A stretch of 64,000 bases of DNA, from contig NZ_JARRAG010000002.1 in the NCBI RefSeq assembly GCF_029589435.1, positions 1,488,001 to 1,552,000 of the forward strand, read 5' to 3'. The stretch's first letter is position 1. Each line of letters opens with the position of its first letter. The stretch is from Paludisphaera mucosa. Lineage in GTDB: Bacteria > Planctomycetota > Planctomycetia > Isosphaerales > Isosphaeraceae. The position numbers and the translations under genes are program-made. Below are positions 31,842-39,344 of the stretch, piece after piece. Under the pieces are notes generated by a model that was given only the letters and a program-made list of their open reading frames with translations, was not told the DNA's origin and did not search any database.

Positions 31842-32747
31842 TCAGGCCCCGGCCGAGGGCTCGTCGCGCGGTCGGCGGGGACTCGACTCGCGGACCGGGA
31901 CCGCGACGGACGGCCGGCGCTCGACGATCGGCTCGCCGAGGCGGATGTGGGGCGTGGGGGAGTGCGACGGGAAGGTCGGCGCCGCGACGGCGGTGGTCAT
32001 CGCGACGGCGTCGATCGTCTCGGCCCCGAGCCGGTCGAGCGCCGCGCCCAGGCGTTCGACGCGGGTCGACAGCAGGTCGTTGAACACCATCGCCGCCACG
32101 CCCACGGCCACGCCGAAGGTCAGGGGGCCGAGCGCGTCGGCCAGCGCGGCCGCGGAGGGCGACGCGTCGCCGGCCTGGCGCAGCAGCCGGTCGGCGGCCA
32201 TCAGCGCCCCCAGCAGGCCCAGCAGCGGGGCCAGGACGGCGATCCGCCGCAGCGTGTCGACGTTGCGCCGGAGCTGTTCCGACTCCCAGCGATGCGCGAG
32301 ACCCACCGCGCGCTCCAGGTCGGCCGCCGGCCGTCCCCAGCGGCGGACCGCGGCCAGCGCGACGCGAGCGGCGGGGCTGGGGTGCATCTCGCAGTAGTCG
32401 AGCGCCTTGCCGCCGTCGAGCCGGCCCTCGTGCAGACGGTCCAGGAACCGGACGAGGAAGTCGTTCGGGATCACGGCCCGCCGCCGCAGCCGGAAGAGCC
32501 GCTCCAGCGTCACGCAAGCGCCCAGCACGACGCAGGCCCCGAGCCCGCCCCAGGCCATCCGCTCGCCCGGCGGCGTCCGCTCATACCAAACCAGCACGTC
32601 GCCCGCCGCCCTCGCCAGCCTGCGCTGGACCTCCACGGACAGGTCGACGCCCGCCTCGCCCCCGAACGCCGCCGGCGCCGCCGCCAGCAGCACGATCCCG
32701 ATCAGGCCCGACGCGACGGCCGGCCCGCGACGACTCATCAAGCTCAT
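31842..32747 (-). CDS. MotA/TolQ/ExbB proton-channel family protein
   Basis: This 301-residue protein has a signal-like N-terminal segment (SGLIGIVLLAAAPAAFGG), a helix near residues 65-82 (WGGLGACVVLGACVTLERLF), and two helices with the family blocks IAVLAPLLGLLGALMAADRLL and ALGPLTFGVAVGVAAMVFNDLLS. These match the channel helices of ExbB/TolQ. Such proteins form proton-driven motors with ExbD/TolR and pull on TonB/TolA; no ExbD/TolR gene is present in the window. The Pro/Arg-rich C-terminal tail is long. A TPR gene lies 94 bases or more upstream on the same strand. Confidence 0.85.
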   Translation of the reverse strand: MSLMSRRGPAVASGLIGIVLLAAAPAAFGGEAGVDLSVEVQRRLARAAGDVLVWYERTPPGERMAWGGLGACVVLGACVTLERLFRLRRRAVIPNDFLVRFLDRLHEGRLDGGKALDYCEMHPSPAARVALAAVRRWGRPAADLERAVGLAHRWESEQLRRNVDTLRRIAVLAPLLGLLGALMAADRLLRQAGDASPSAAALADALGPLTFGVAVGVAAMVFNDLLSTRVERLGAALDRLGAETIDAVAMTTAVAAPTFPSHSPTPHIRLGEPIVERRPSVAVPVRESSPRRPRDEPSAGA

Positions 32748-32841
32748 GGACGGGTTCCTTCCCTGGGACGTGGATGGTGTGTCGGCCTCGATCCTGGAGA
32801 GCCTTCTCCCGGCGGGAGAACGACGATCGCGGCCCGGCCGC

Positions 32842-35800
32842 TCACGGCTTCGTCCCGTGCTCGGCGAGGACCGCCGCGCGGCGGGCCTGGGCCTCGGCGG
32901 CGCAGGGATCTTCGGGGAATCGAGTTTTCAGGCGTTCATAGGTCTCGGCGGCCTCGCTCCATCGTCCGAGGCGTTCGTAGACCTTGCCGGCTTCGAGCAG
33001 GGCGGCGGCCTGGCGGCGCGGGGCGTCGTACAGGACGTCGACCTTGAGGAACTCCTTGAGGGCCTGGAGGAACTGCTCCTCGTGAAAGTACGCCTCGCCG
33101 CGCATGAGCTGGGCCTGGGCCGCCAGGTCGCCGGCCTTCCGCGAGTCGATCACCGCCTGGAAGGCGGCGCGGGCGTCGTTGGGCCGGGCCAGGCCCAGCA
33201 GCGCGCGGCCGCGGGCGAACTCGACCGGGTCGCGGGCGGCGGCGACGGTGATCGTCCCCTTGAGGCCGTCGGCCTCGTCGAGCGCGTCCTGCCAGCGCTT
33301 CAGGCCGAGCAGGCACTGCACGCGGCGCTCGCGCGCCAGCCGGAGCAAGTCCGGCGGGTCGCCGGCCGCGGCGGGCGCGGCGATCAGCTCGGCCAGGAGC
33401 TTCTCGGCGGGCTCGAACTGGTCCTGACGCAGCGCGGCCTCGGCGCGGAGGAGGCGGGCCTCGCGGATGCGGGGGCTCGCGGGGGCCTCGGCGATCAGGC
33501 GGTCGAGCGTCGCGGCGGCCCGCGGCCAGTCGCCCAGCTCGATCCGCGCCCGGCCGAGGCGGTAGAGCACGTCGGGCGCGAGCCGCTCGGCGAGCTTCGG
33601 CGCGGCGGGGCCCTCGGCGTCGACCAGCGGCGCGAGCAGCCGCACGACCTCCGCGTAGTCCTTCTTTTCGTTGGCCGACTCGGCGAGGTTGAACCGCGCG
33701 TCGGCCGCGAGCGGGCCCTCGGGGAAGGCGGCGAGCAGCTCGGCGAAGCTCCTGTCGGCCTCGTCGACCTTGCCGGCGTCGATCAGGGCCCAGCCTCGCT
33801 CGGCGAGCAGCGCGTCGATCGGCTGGCCGATCGCCTTGAGCCGCGCGCGGGCCTCGTCGCCGTCCAGGAGCTTGCCGAGCAGGTCGGCGGCGTCTTGCGG
33901 CCTGTCCTTCGCCAGCAGCCGCGCGCGGGCCAGGGCGGCGTGCAGGGCCGCGTCGAGCTTCGGGGCGCGGGCCTCGACCTGCTCGTAGGCCGCGAGCGAC
34001 TCGTCGACCTTGCCCGAGGCCTCGACCGACCGGGCGCGTTCGAGGGCCAAGGCCGCGGCCTGGGACTCGTCGGCCGTGCGGGCGAGGATCGCGTCGAACG
34101 CCTTGGAGGCCGCCGCGGCGTCTCCTTGCTTCGCCAGGGCGCGGGCCAGTCCCAGCTCGGCCCGCTCCTTCAGGGCGGCCGGGAGCTTGGCGTCGGACGA
34201 CTCGGCGAGCGGGCGGAACTGCTCGACGGCCTTCGGCAGGTCGCCGGCCTCGGCGAGGGCCTCGGCCAGGCGAAGGCGCGCCGGGGGGAGCGCGGGGCTT
34301 TCGGGGAATCGGGTCGCGAGCCGGCCGACGGCCGCGACGGCCTCGTCGCGCTTGCCCTGGCCCAGCAAGGCGGCCGTCTCGTGGGCGAGGGCGTGGTCGG
34401 CGACCTGGCCGTCGGGGGCGGCTTCGAGGTAGCGTTCGAACTCGGCCGAGGCCTCGGCGAATCGGCCGGCGTCCAGGTTGGCGCGGCCGAGGAGGAATGC
34501 GGCGTCGGCCGCCGTCTCCTTCTTCGACGACTTCGCCAGCGTCGCCAGCATGGCGTCGGCCTGCTCGCCCTTGCCGACGCCGCGATAGGCCTGGGCCAGC
34601 TCGTAGCGAGCGGCGTCGACGACCTCGGGCGAGGCTTCCGGGGGCTTCGACCCGTCGCCCAAAAGTCGTTCTAAGACGGCGATCGCGGCCTCGGGACGCT
34701 TGGCGGCCGTCGCGGCCTTCGCCTCGACGAGCTGGACGTCGGGGAGGAGCTTGCTGGCGGGAAACTTCGCGGCGAAGCCCTCCGCCAGCTTCTCGGCGGC
34801 GTCGTGATCGCCGGCCTCGTGCGCCAGCCGGACGGCCTCGAGCCAGGCGTCGTCGGCCCAGGGGTCGGACGGGGCCGTCTCGGCGACCTGCAGGAACCGC
34901 GCCCGCGCCTCGGGGCCGCGGCCGAGCGCGCGGAGGGCCTCGGCCGACCGGTAGAGCAAGGCCGGTGCGAGCGGCGATTTGGCGGCGCGGGGGACGGCGG
35001 CGTCGAGGATCTTCAGCGCGTCCTCGGCGCGGTTGCGGCGGAGGTCGACGCTCGCCGCGTCGAGGCTCGCCTCGATCGAGGCCGGCTCGGCCGCGTCGGC
35101 CGCCAGCGGGCGCAGGAGGTCGGCGGCCTCGTCGAGCCGGTCCAGCCGCATCAGGGCCTGGGCGCGGCGGAGCCGGGCCTCGGACTGGAGCGGGCCCGCG
35201 GCGGCGACCTGCGCGAGCGACTTCTCGGCGGCGTCGAACCGGCCGGCGGCCAGCTCGATCTTGCCGACCTGGAGCCGGGCCTTGTCGACCCACTCGGGCG
35301 GGTTGCGGCGGATCAATTCCGCCAGGACGTCGAGCGCCGGCTGGGGCTCGCCGGTCGCCGCGAGGGCCCGGCCCAGGCCGTAGCGGGCGCGGTCCGCCAG
35401 CCGAGCGTCCGGGAATCGCTTCAACGATTGTTCATAAGCGAGCCGGGCGGTCCCGGGGTCGTCGAGCGCCGAGAGGACGTCGCCCAGGTAGGTCCAGGCC
35501 GTCTCCAGGTTGGGGTGGTCGCCGGGCGTGGACGTGAACCGTTCCAGGGCCTCGCGGGCGGCGGGGAGGTCGCCGATCATGTACGACAGCTCGCCCAGCC
35601 GGTACCAGGCCGTCCGCGCCCGGGGATGCGCGGGGGCGCGGCGGATGAACTCCCGGAAGGCCTCGCGGGAATCCTGGTAGCGGCCCTGGAGCAGCCGGGC
35701 GCTCGCCAGGCCGAAGCGGGCGTCGTCGCCGTCGGGGGGTTGCGGGTCGGATTCCAGGAACTTCGCGTACTCGTCGGCGGCCAGGTCGTACTTCCGCTGG

Positions 35801-35988
35801 CGGAACAGTCCGTGCGCGAACCGCAGCGGCTCGGGCATCCGTCGCGCCGGCTCGGCGGGCTCCTGGCCGAGGGCGAGGCCGCCCATCGCGAGCGCGAGCA
35901 GCAGCGCCCACGCCGTGCGCCGGCTTTCGTGGCGTCGCCGCAGGCCTGCGGCCGTCCCGCCCTCCGTGTTCGAGACGAGGGAGACCAA
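32842..35988 (-). CDS. secreted large TPR-repeat protein (CpoB/YbgF-like superfamily)
   Basis: A signal peptide (RRTAWALLLALAMGGLALGQ) is followed by about 1000 residues of TPR units such as KYDLAADEYAKFLESDPQ, RYQDSREAFREFIRRAPAHP and GRWSEAAETYERLKTRFPEDP. It should be periplasmic. The start is uncertain: TTG 35988 has AAGGGAGG 5 bases before it (1048 residues), while ATG 36072 has no ribosome site and would place the signal peptide far from the N-terminus (1076 residues). Periplasmic TPR proteins accompany Tol systems in other bacteria; here the ExbB-family gene follows on the same strand, and the two are probably an operon. Confidence 0.8.
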   Translation of the reverse strand: MVSLVSNTEGGTAAGLRRRHESRRTAWALLLALAMGGLALGQEPAEPARRMPEPLRFAHGLFRQRKYDLAADEYAKFLESDPQPPDGDDARFGLASARLLQGRYQDSREAFREFIRRAPAHPRARTAWYRLGELSYMIGDLPAAREALERFTSTPGDHPNLETAWTYLGDVLSALDDPGTARLAYEQSLKRFPDARLADRARYGLGRALAATGEPQPALDVLAELIRRNPPEWVDKARLQVGKIELAAGRFDAAEKSLAQVAAAGPLQSEARLRRAQALMRLDRLDEAADLLRPLAADAAEPASIEASLDAASVDLRRNRAEDALKILDAAVPRAAKSPLAPALLYRSAEALRALGRGPEARARFLQVAETAPSDPWADDAWLEAVRLAHEAGDHDAAEKLAEGFAAKFPASKLLPDVQLVEAKAATAAKRPEAAIAVLERLLGDGSKPPEASPEVVDAARYELAQAYRGVGKGEQADAMLATLAKSSKKETAADAAFLLGRANLDAGRFAEASAEFERYLEAAPDGQVADHALAHETAALLGQGKRDEAVAAVGRLATRFPESPALPPARLRLAEALAEAGDLPKAVEQFRPLAESSDAKLPAALKERAELGLARALAKQGDAAAASKAFDAILARTADESQAAALALERARSVEASGKVDESLAAYEQVEARAPKLDAALHAALARARLLAKDRPQDAADLLGKLLDGDEARARLKAIGQPIDALLAERGWALIDAGKVDEADRSFAELLAAFPEGPLAADARFNLAESANEKKDYAEVVRLLAPLVDAEGPAAPKLAERLAPDVLYRLGRARIELGDWPRAAATLDRLIAEAPASPRIREARLLRAEAALRQDQFEPAEKLLAELIAAPAAAGDPPDLLRLARERRVQCLLGLKRWQDALDEADGLKGTITVAAARDPVEFARGRALLGLARPNDARAAFQAVIDSRKAGDLAAQAQLMRGEAYFHEEQFLQALKEFLKVDVLYDAPRRQAAALLEAGKVYERLGRWSEAAETYERLKTRFPEDPCAAEAQARRAAVLAEHGTKP

Positions 35989-36572
35989 AAGCCCCTCCCT
36001 TGCCCGGTCTCGCCCGATTCCAACGAACGAGCCCCGGGAGTACGTACTAGCTTCCGGGCGTAAAGTCACCATAATCGGGAACGACGGCCCGCCCCGCCCG
36101 GTCCCCCGCCGGCTCAGTCGCCGCGATGCACCCTGATTATCCTCGGTCCATCGCCCGGCTCAACCCTCCGCGGAAAACCGACGCCCCGCCCCTGGAGTTC
36201 CGACGCCGACCACACCTGTGAAATCGGCATGCTAGACTCAGGACACGAGGACCAACAACGGGACTTCCTCAGGGGGAGTTCAGGAGTCGTCGCCCGGCGA
36301 GGTCGCCGCCCGCAAGATCGGCCCCGACGGCGCATCTTTTGCATTCGACTAGGAAGCCTTGGGGATTTAGGGGATATGTTTTCTCGAAAATCCCTGAGGA
36401 AATGCTGGACTCGGCTTCGAGGTCGATATATTCTACTGAAAATTCGCAAAACGCCCAGAGCACGCAGTCGGTGATCTAGTATAGTTGCGTAAGCTCGGTC
36501 GCCCTTGCGGTGTTCCGAGGCGTCAGCGGGTCTTCAGCACCTTTTGATCCGGTTTCCGTGGAGATAGCAACA
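35989..36572. other. about 580 bases without a clear gene, partly AT-rich
   Basis: Positions 35989-36072 may code for the N-terminus of the TPR gene if its longer start is used. Positions 36330-36500 are much richer in A+T than anything near them and contain GGGATTT at 36362 opposite AAATCCC near 36390, a possible RNA hairpin. TATAGTTGCGTAAGC starts at 36480 and resembles the promoter at 59065. No coding frame with recognisable content was found. Confidence 0.4.
36480..36494 (+). promoter_or_regulatory. candidate -10 box with TATAGTTGCGTnAGC signature
   Basis: TATAGT at 36480 is followed by TGCGTAAGC; the same run, TATAGTTGCGTGAGC, occurs in the strong promoter at 59065. It lies 93 bases before the repeat-protein ATG. 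No -35 hexamer is recognisable at 17 bases. Confidence 0.4.
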
Positions 36573-37253
36573 ATGCTTCGCACTTCGTTGTTCGGCGCGG
36601 CCGTGGCCCTTGCGGCTACGTCGGCCTTCGCCCAGGCCCCTTCCAAGCAGGTGCCGACTTCGGTGGCCCCGGTGGCGCAGGCCCCGGCCGCCCCCGCCAA
36701 GTACGCCCCGGCCGCCGTGGCTCCCGTCGCGCAGGCCCCGGCCGCTCCCGCCAAGTACACGCCGGCCGCCGTCGCCCCCATGGCGCAGGCCCCGGCCGCC
36801 CCGGCCAAGTGGACGCCCGCCCCCGTGGCTCCCGTCGCGCAGGCCCCGGCCGCCCCCGCCAAGTACGCCCCGGCCGCCGTCGCCCCGGTCGCGCAGGCCC
36901 CGGCCGCTCCCGCCAAGTACGCCCCGGCCGCTGTCGCCCCCGTGGCGCAGGCCCCGGCCGCCCCGGCCAAGTACGCCCCGGCCGCGGTGGCTCCCGTCGC
37001 CCAGGCCCCGACCGTCCCGGGCAAGTACGCCCCGGCCGCCGTCTCGCCGGCCGGCCAGGCCCCGACCGTCCCGGGCAAGTACGCCCCGGCCGTCGCCCCG
37101 GCCCCCCAGGGTGAAGTCGCCGCTCCGGCCGCTCCCGCCCCGGCCCCGGCCGCTCCCGCGGCCCCGGCCGCCTCGGACGAGCCTCCTCCGGCTCCGGCCG
37201 CCCCTGCGGTCCCGACCCCCCCGGTCCCCACGCCCGAAGCCCCCAAGGCCTGA
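36573..37253 (+). CDS. secreted Ala/Pro-rich protein with eight 18-residue repeats
   Basis: ATG 36573 starts a clear signal peptide (MLRTSLFGAAVALAATSAFA) and a 226-residue protein. Eight tandem units follow the pattern VAPVAQAPAAPAKYAPAA (last two: TVPGKYAPA variants), each with a single Lys and an aromatic residue (Tyr, once Trp). The tail is also Ala/Pro-rich, with a few acidic residues and KA at the end. This looks like an extended, cell-surface or periplasm-spanning polymer-like protein. No family is recognised. A strong terminator follows, so it forms its own transcript. Confidence 0.75.
   Translation: MLRTSLFGAAVALAATSAFAQAPSKQVPTSVAPVAQAPAAPAKYAPAAVAPVAQAPAAPAKYTPAAVAPMAQAPAAPAKWTPAPVAPVAQAPAAPAKYAPAAVAPVAQAPAAPAKYAPAAVAPVAQAPAAPAKYAPAAVAPVAQAPTVPGKYAPAAVSPAGQAPTVPGKYAPAVAPAPQGEVAAPAAPAPAPAAPAAPAASDEPPPAPAAPAVPTPPVPTPEAPKA
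36663..37091 (+). repeat. 54-bp tandem coding repeat, eight copies
   Basis: Eight in-frame copies code for VAPVAQAPAAPAKYAPAA-like units; the last is one codon shorter (51 bp). Copies are highly similar at DNA level, so copy number probably varies between strains. Confidence 0.8.
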
Positions 37254-37282
37254 GCGAGCGGATCTCCACGAAGCGCTTTCGT

Positions 37283-37312
37283 CCCCGACCCTCATGGTCG
37301 GGGATTTTTTTT
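37283..37312 (+). terminator. intrinsic terminator of the repeat-protein gene
   Basis: CCCCGACC (37283-37290) and GGTCGGGG (37296-37303) form a perfect 8-bp stem around CTCAT, followed by a run of eight T at 37305-37312. It begins 30 bases after the stop codon. Confidence 0.92.
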
Positions 37313-37422
37313 GCGCGCTGCCGTCAAGGAATTCGGCGATTCCCAGGACGGGACCATCGTGGACGACGCCGCCTCGAGGACGGGGGACCTCGCCCGACTG
37401 GTCAACGCCGCCGCCGGCCCCC

Positions 37423-37428
37423 TAGAAT
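37423..37428 (+). promoter_or_regulatory. possible -10 box of toroid paralog B
   Basis: TAGAAT lies 52 bases before the ATG, the same hexamer and similar distance as at hpnC. No clear -35 element is visible. Confidence 0.3.
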
Positions 37429-37480
37429 GGACGGGCGGCGGGGGACGACGCTTTCATCTCGATCCTGTCGAGTCCACTTC

Positions 37481-39091
37481 ATGAGGCTCCGCGAGCTGCC
37501 GCTGAGGATCCTGGAACGCGTCGGCCGCGCGCCCCTGGCGTGGGAGGGGCGGGACATCGATCCCGGCACCCTGCGGTCGGTCCCGTCGTGGGGAGTGAGC
37601 TTGCTCCTGCACGCGTTCGCCCTGCTCCTGCTGGCCTTCCTGATCCAGCACGGACGGGTGGTCGTGCCCGAGCGGACGTTCACGGCCGAGCTGCCGCCGG
37701 GCGAGATCGCCGACCTGACGTCGCTGGTCGAGGCCGACCGCTCGGGCGACCCGTTCACCGACCGCGACGACCCCAATCCGCCGTCGATGAGCCTGGGCCC
37801 GGCCGACCCGGCGATGAAGCTGGCGAACCAGCCCGAGATCCCCGGCCTGGTCGCCTTCGCCCCCGACCCGGCGGGGCCCGCGCCGAAACGCGACCTCGCG
37901 TCCTCGCTGATGGGCACCGCGCCGCTGGCCGGGCTGGCCGCGAACGTGCAGGCGCCGTTCTCGGGACGGTCGGGCCTCGGCCGCGCCGAGCTGGTGCGCC
38001 GCGAGGGGGGGACGGTCCATTCCGAGAAGTCCGTCGAGGACGGCCTGGCCTGGATCGTCCGGCACCAGAAGTCCGACGGCTCCTGGGTGCTCAACGTCAA
38101 CGACGTCTGCCAGACCTGCCCGGCCCAGCAGACCGTGATCTCGCAGACCGGCGCGACCGGGCTGGCCCTGCTGCCGCTCCTGGGCGCCGGCTACAGCCAC
38201 ACGGTCAAGAGCCGGCACCAGGCCTCGGTGCGCCGGGGGCTGGAATGGCTCTGCGCCAACCAGCAGGAGAACGGCGACCTGCACGTGGGCGGGACGGGGA
38301 TCAGCTACCTGTACAGCCACGCGATCGCCGCGATGGCCCTCTGCGAGGCCTACGGCGTGTCGCGCGACCCCCAGCTCCAGGAGCCGGCCCGGCGCGCCAT
38401 CGCGTTCATCGCCGAGGCCCAGGATCCCGAGACCGGCGGCTGGCGTTACCGGCCGGGCCAGGCCGGCGACACGTCGGTCTTCGGCTGGAACATCTTCGCC
38501 CTCCGCAGCGCCAACCTCGCCGGGCTGAAGGTCCCCAATCAGACCCTGCGCGGCTGCAACGACTACCTGAACCTGGCGTCGGTCGACGGCAAGAAGGTGA
38601 TGTACGCCTACCAGCCCAACCGCGAAGCCTCGCCCGTGATGACGGCCGAGGCCCTCGTCGGCCGCCAGCTCATGGGCTGGTCCCGCGAGCACCCCTCGCT
38701 GATCAAGGGGGCCGGCCGGGTCGCCGCCCACCTGGAGAAGTCCGAGGACCGGAACATCTACTACTGGTACTACGCCACCCAGCTCCTGCACAACATGCGG
38801 AACAAGGACTGGGAGCGCTGGAACCCCCACGTCCGCGAGGCCCTGATCCGCACCCAGATCCACGACGACGGCTGCCCCAACGGCAGCTGGGACCCGGCCT
38901 TCCCCAGCCAGGACCGCTGGGGGGCCACCGGCGGCCGACTCTTCCAGACGTCGCTCTCGATCCTGACCCTGGAGGTCTACTACCGCTACCTCCCCCTCTA
39001 CCGCACCGCCGACGAGGAGAGCATGGACGAGCCCCCGCCCCCCCTGCCGCTCCCGGCCGAAGCCGAGGCGAAGGCGGAGAAGAAGATCTGA
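37481..39091 (+). CDS. TonB-like membrane-anchored alpha/alpha-toroid protein, paralog B
   Basis: ATG 37481 gives 536 residues; ATG 37427 is possible but less likely. One transmembrane helix near residues 36-55 reads PSWGVSLLLHAFALLLLAFL, with Ser40-x-x-x-His44, matching the SxxxH motif and Pro-Trp context of TonB. A Pro-rich linker (about 58-180) precedes a toroid domain with QKSDGSW and QDPETGGW repeats, CQTCPAQQ, GDTSVFGW, NIYYWYYATQLL and a terminal LTLEVYYRYLPLY, all paralleling the protein at 23574. No DxDD catalytic motif is present. Inference: a transducer pulled by an ExbB-type motor, binding an unknown ligand through the toroid. Confidence 0.85.
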   Translation: MRLRELPLRILERVGRAPLAWEGRDIDPGTLRSVPSWGVSLLLHAFALLLLAFLIQHGRVVVPERTFTAELPPGEIADLTSLVEADRSGDPFTDRDDPNPPSMSLGPADPAMKLANQPEIPGLVAFAPDPAGPAPKRDLASSLMGTAPLAGLAANVQAPFSGRSGLGRAELVRREGGTVHSEKSVEDGLAWIVRHQKSDGSWVLNVNDVCQTCPAQQTVISQTGATGLALLPLLGAGYSHTVKSRHQASVRRGLEWLCANQQENGDLHVGGTGISYLYSHAIAAMALCEAYGVSRDPQLQEPARRAIAFIAEAQDPETGGWRYRPGQAGDTSVFGWNIFALRSANLAGLKVPNQTLRGCNDYLNLASVDGKKVMYAYQPNREASPVMTAEALVGRQLMGWSREHPSLIKGAGRVAAHLEKSEDRNIYYWYYATQLLHNMRNKDWERWNPHVREALIRTQIHDDGCPNGSWDPAFPSQDRWGATGGRLFQTSLSILTLEVYYRYLPLYRTADEESMDEPPPPLPLPAEAEAKAEKKI

Positions 39092-39132
39092 GAGATCGTC
39101 CCTGAAAGTCGAGAGGAGCGGCCTTCCGACGC

Positions 39133-39184
39133 CTTCTTCCTCGCGAGGGAAGGCAGACCTCGCAGGGGTCGGATGAGGGGGAGG
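39133..39184. repeat. dispersed palindromic repeat, copy 2 (inverted relative to copy 3)
   Basis: The segment contains TTCCTCGCGAGGGAAGG and ends in GGTCGGATGAGGGGGAGG. Its reverse complement matches the layout of 39249-39300 (CCCCCTCATCCG followed by a palindromic CGCGAGGG core). The pair could fold into a long hairpin between convergent genes. Confidence 0.5.
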
Positions 39185-39248
39185 CCGCGCCAGGCCCGTT
39201 CGGAATTCCACGGCAGACCGGAAAATTTACAGCGACGGCTCTCGTGCC

Positions 39249-39300
39249 CGTCACCCCCTCATCCGGCCCTTCGGGCCACCTCCCCCCGCGAGGGGGAAAG
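39249..39300. repeat. dispersed palindromic repeat, copy 3
   Basis: The segment runs from GTCACCCCCTCATCCGGCC through CTTCGGGCCACC to CCCCGCGAGGGGGAAAG. The second half matches the reverse complement of 1071-1097. Confidence 0.5.
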
Positions 39301-39344
39301 TCGTCGTTCGGCGGCGTGGACGAACGTTTGGAACAGTCGTCCGA

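Noticed and set aside
23574-39091. Toroid proteins as squalene-hopene cyclases linked to hpnCDE
   Set aside because: They have QW-like repeats but no DxDD motif, and they carry a membrane helix plus Pro-rich linker, unlike cyclases.
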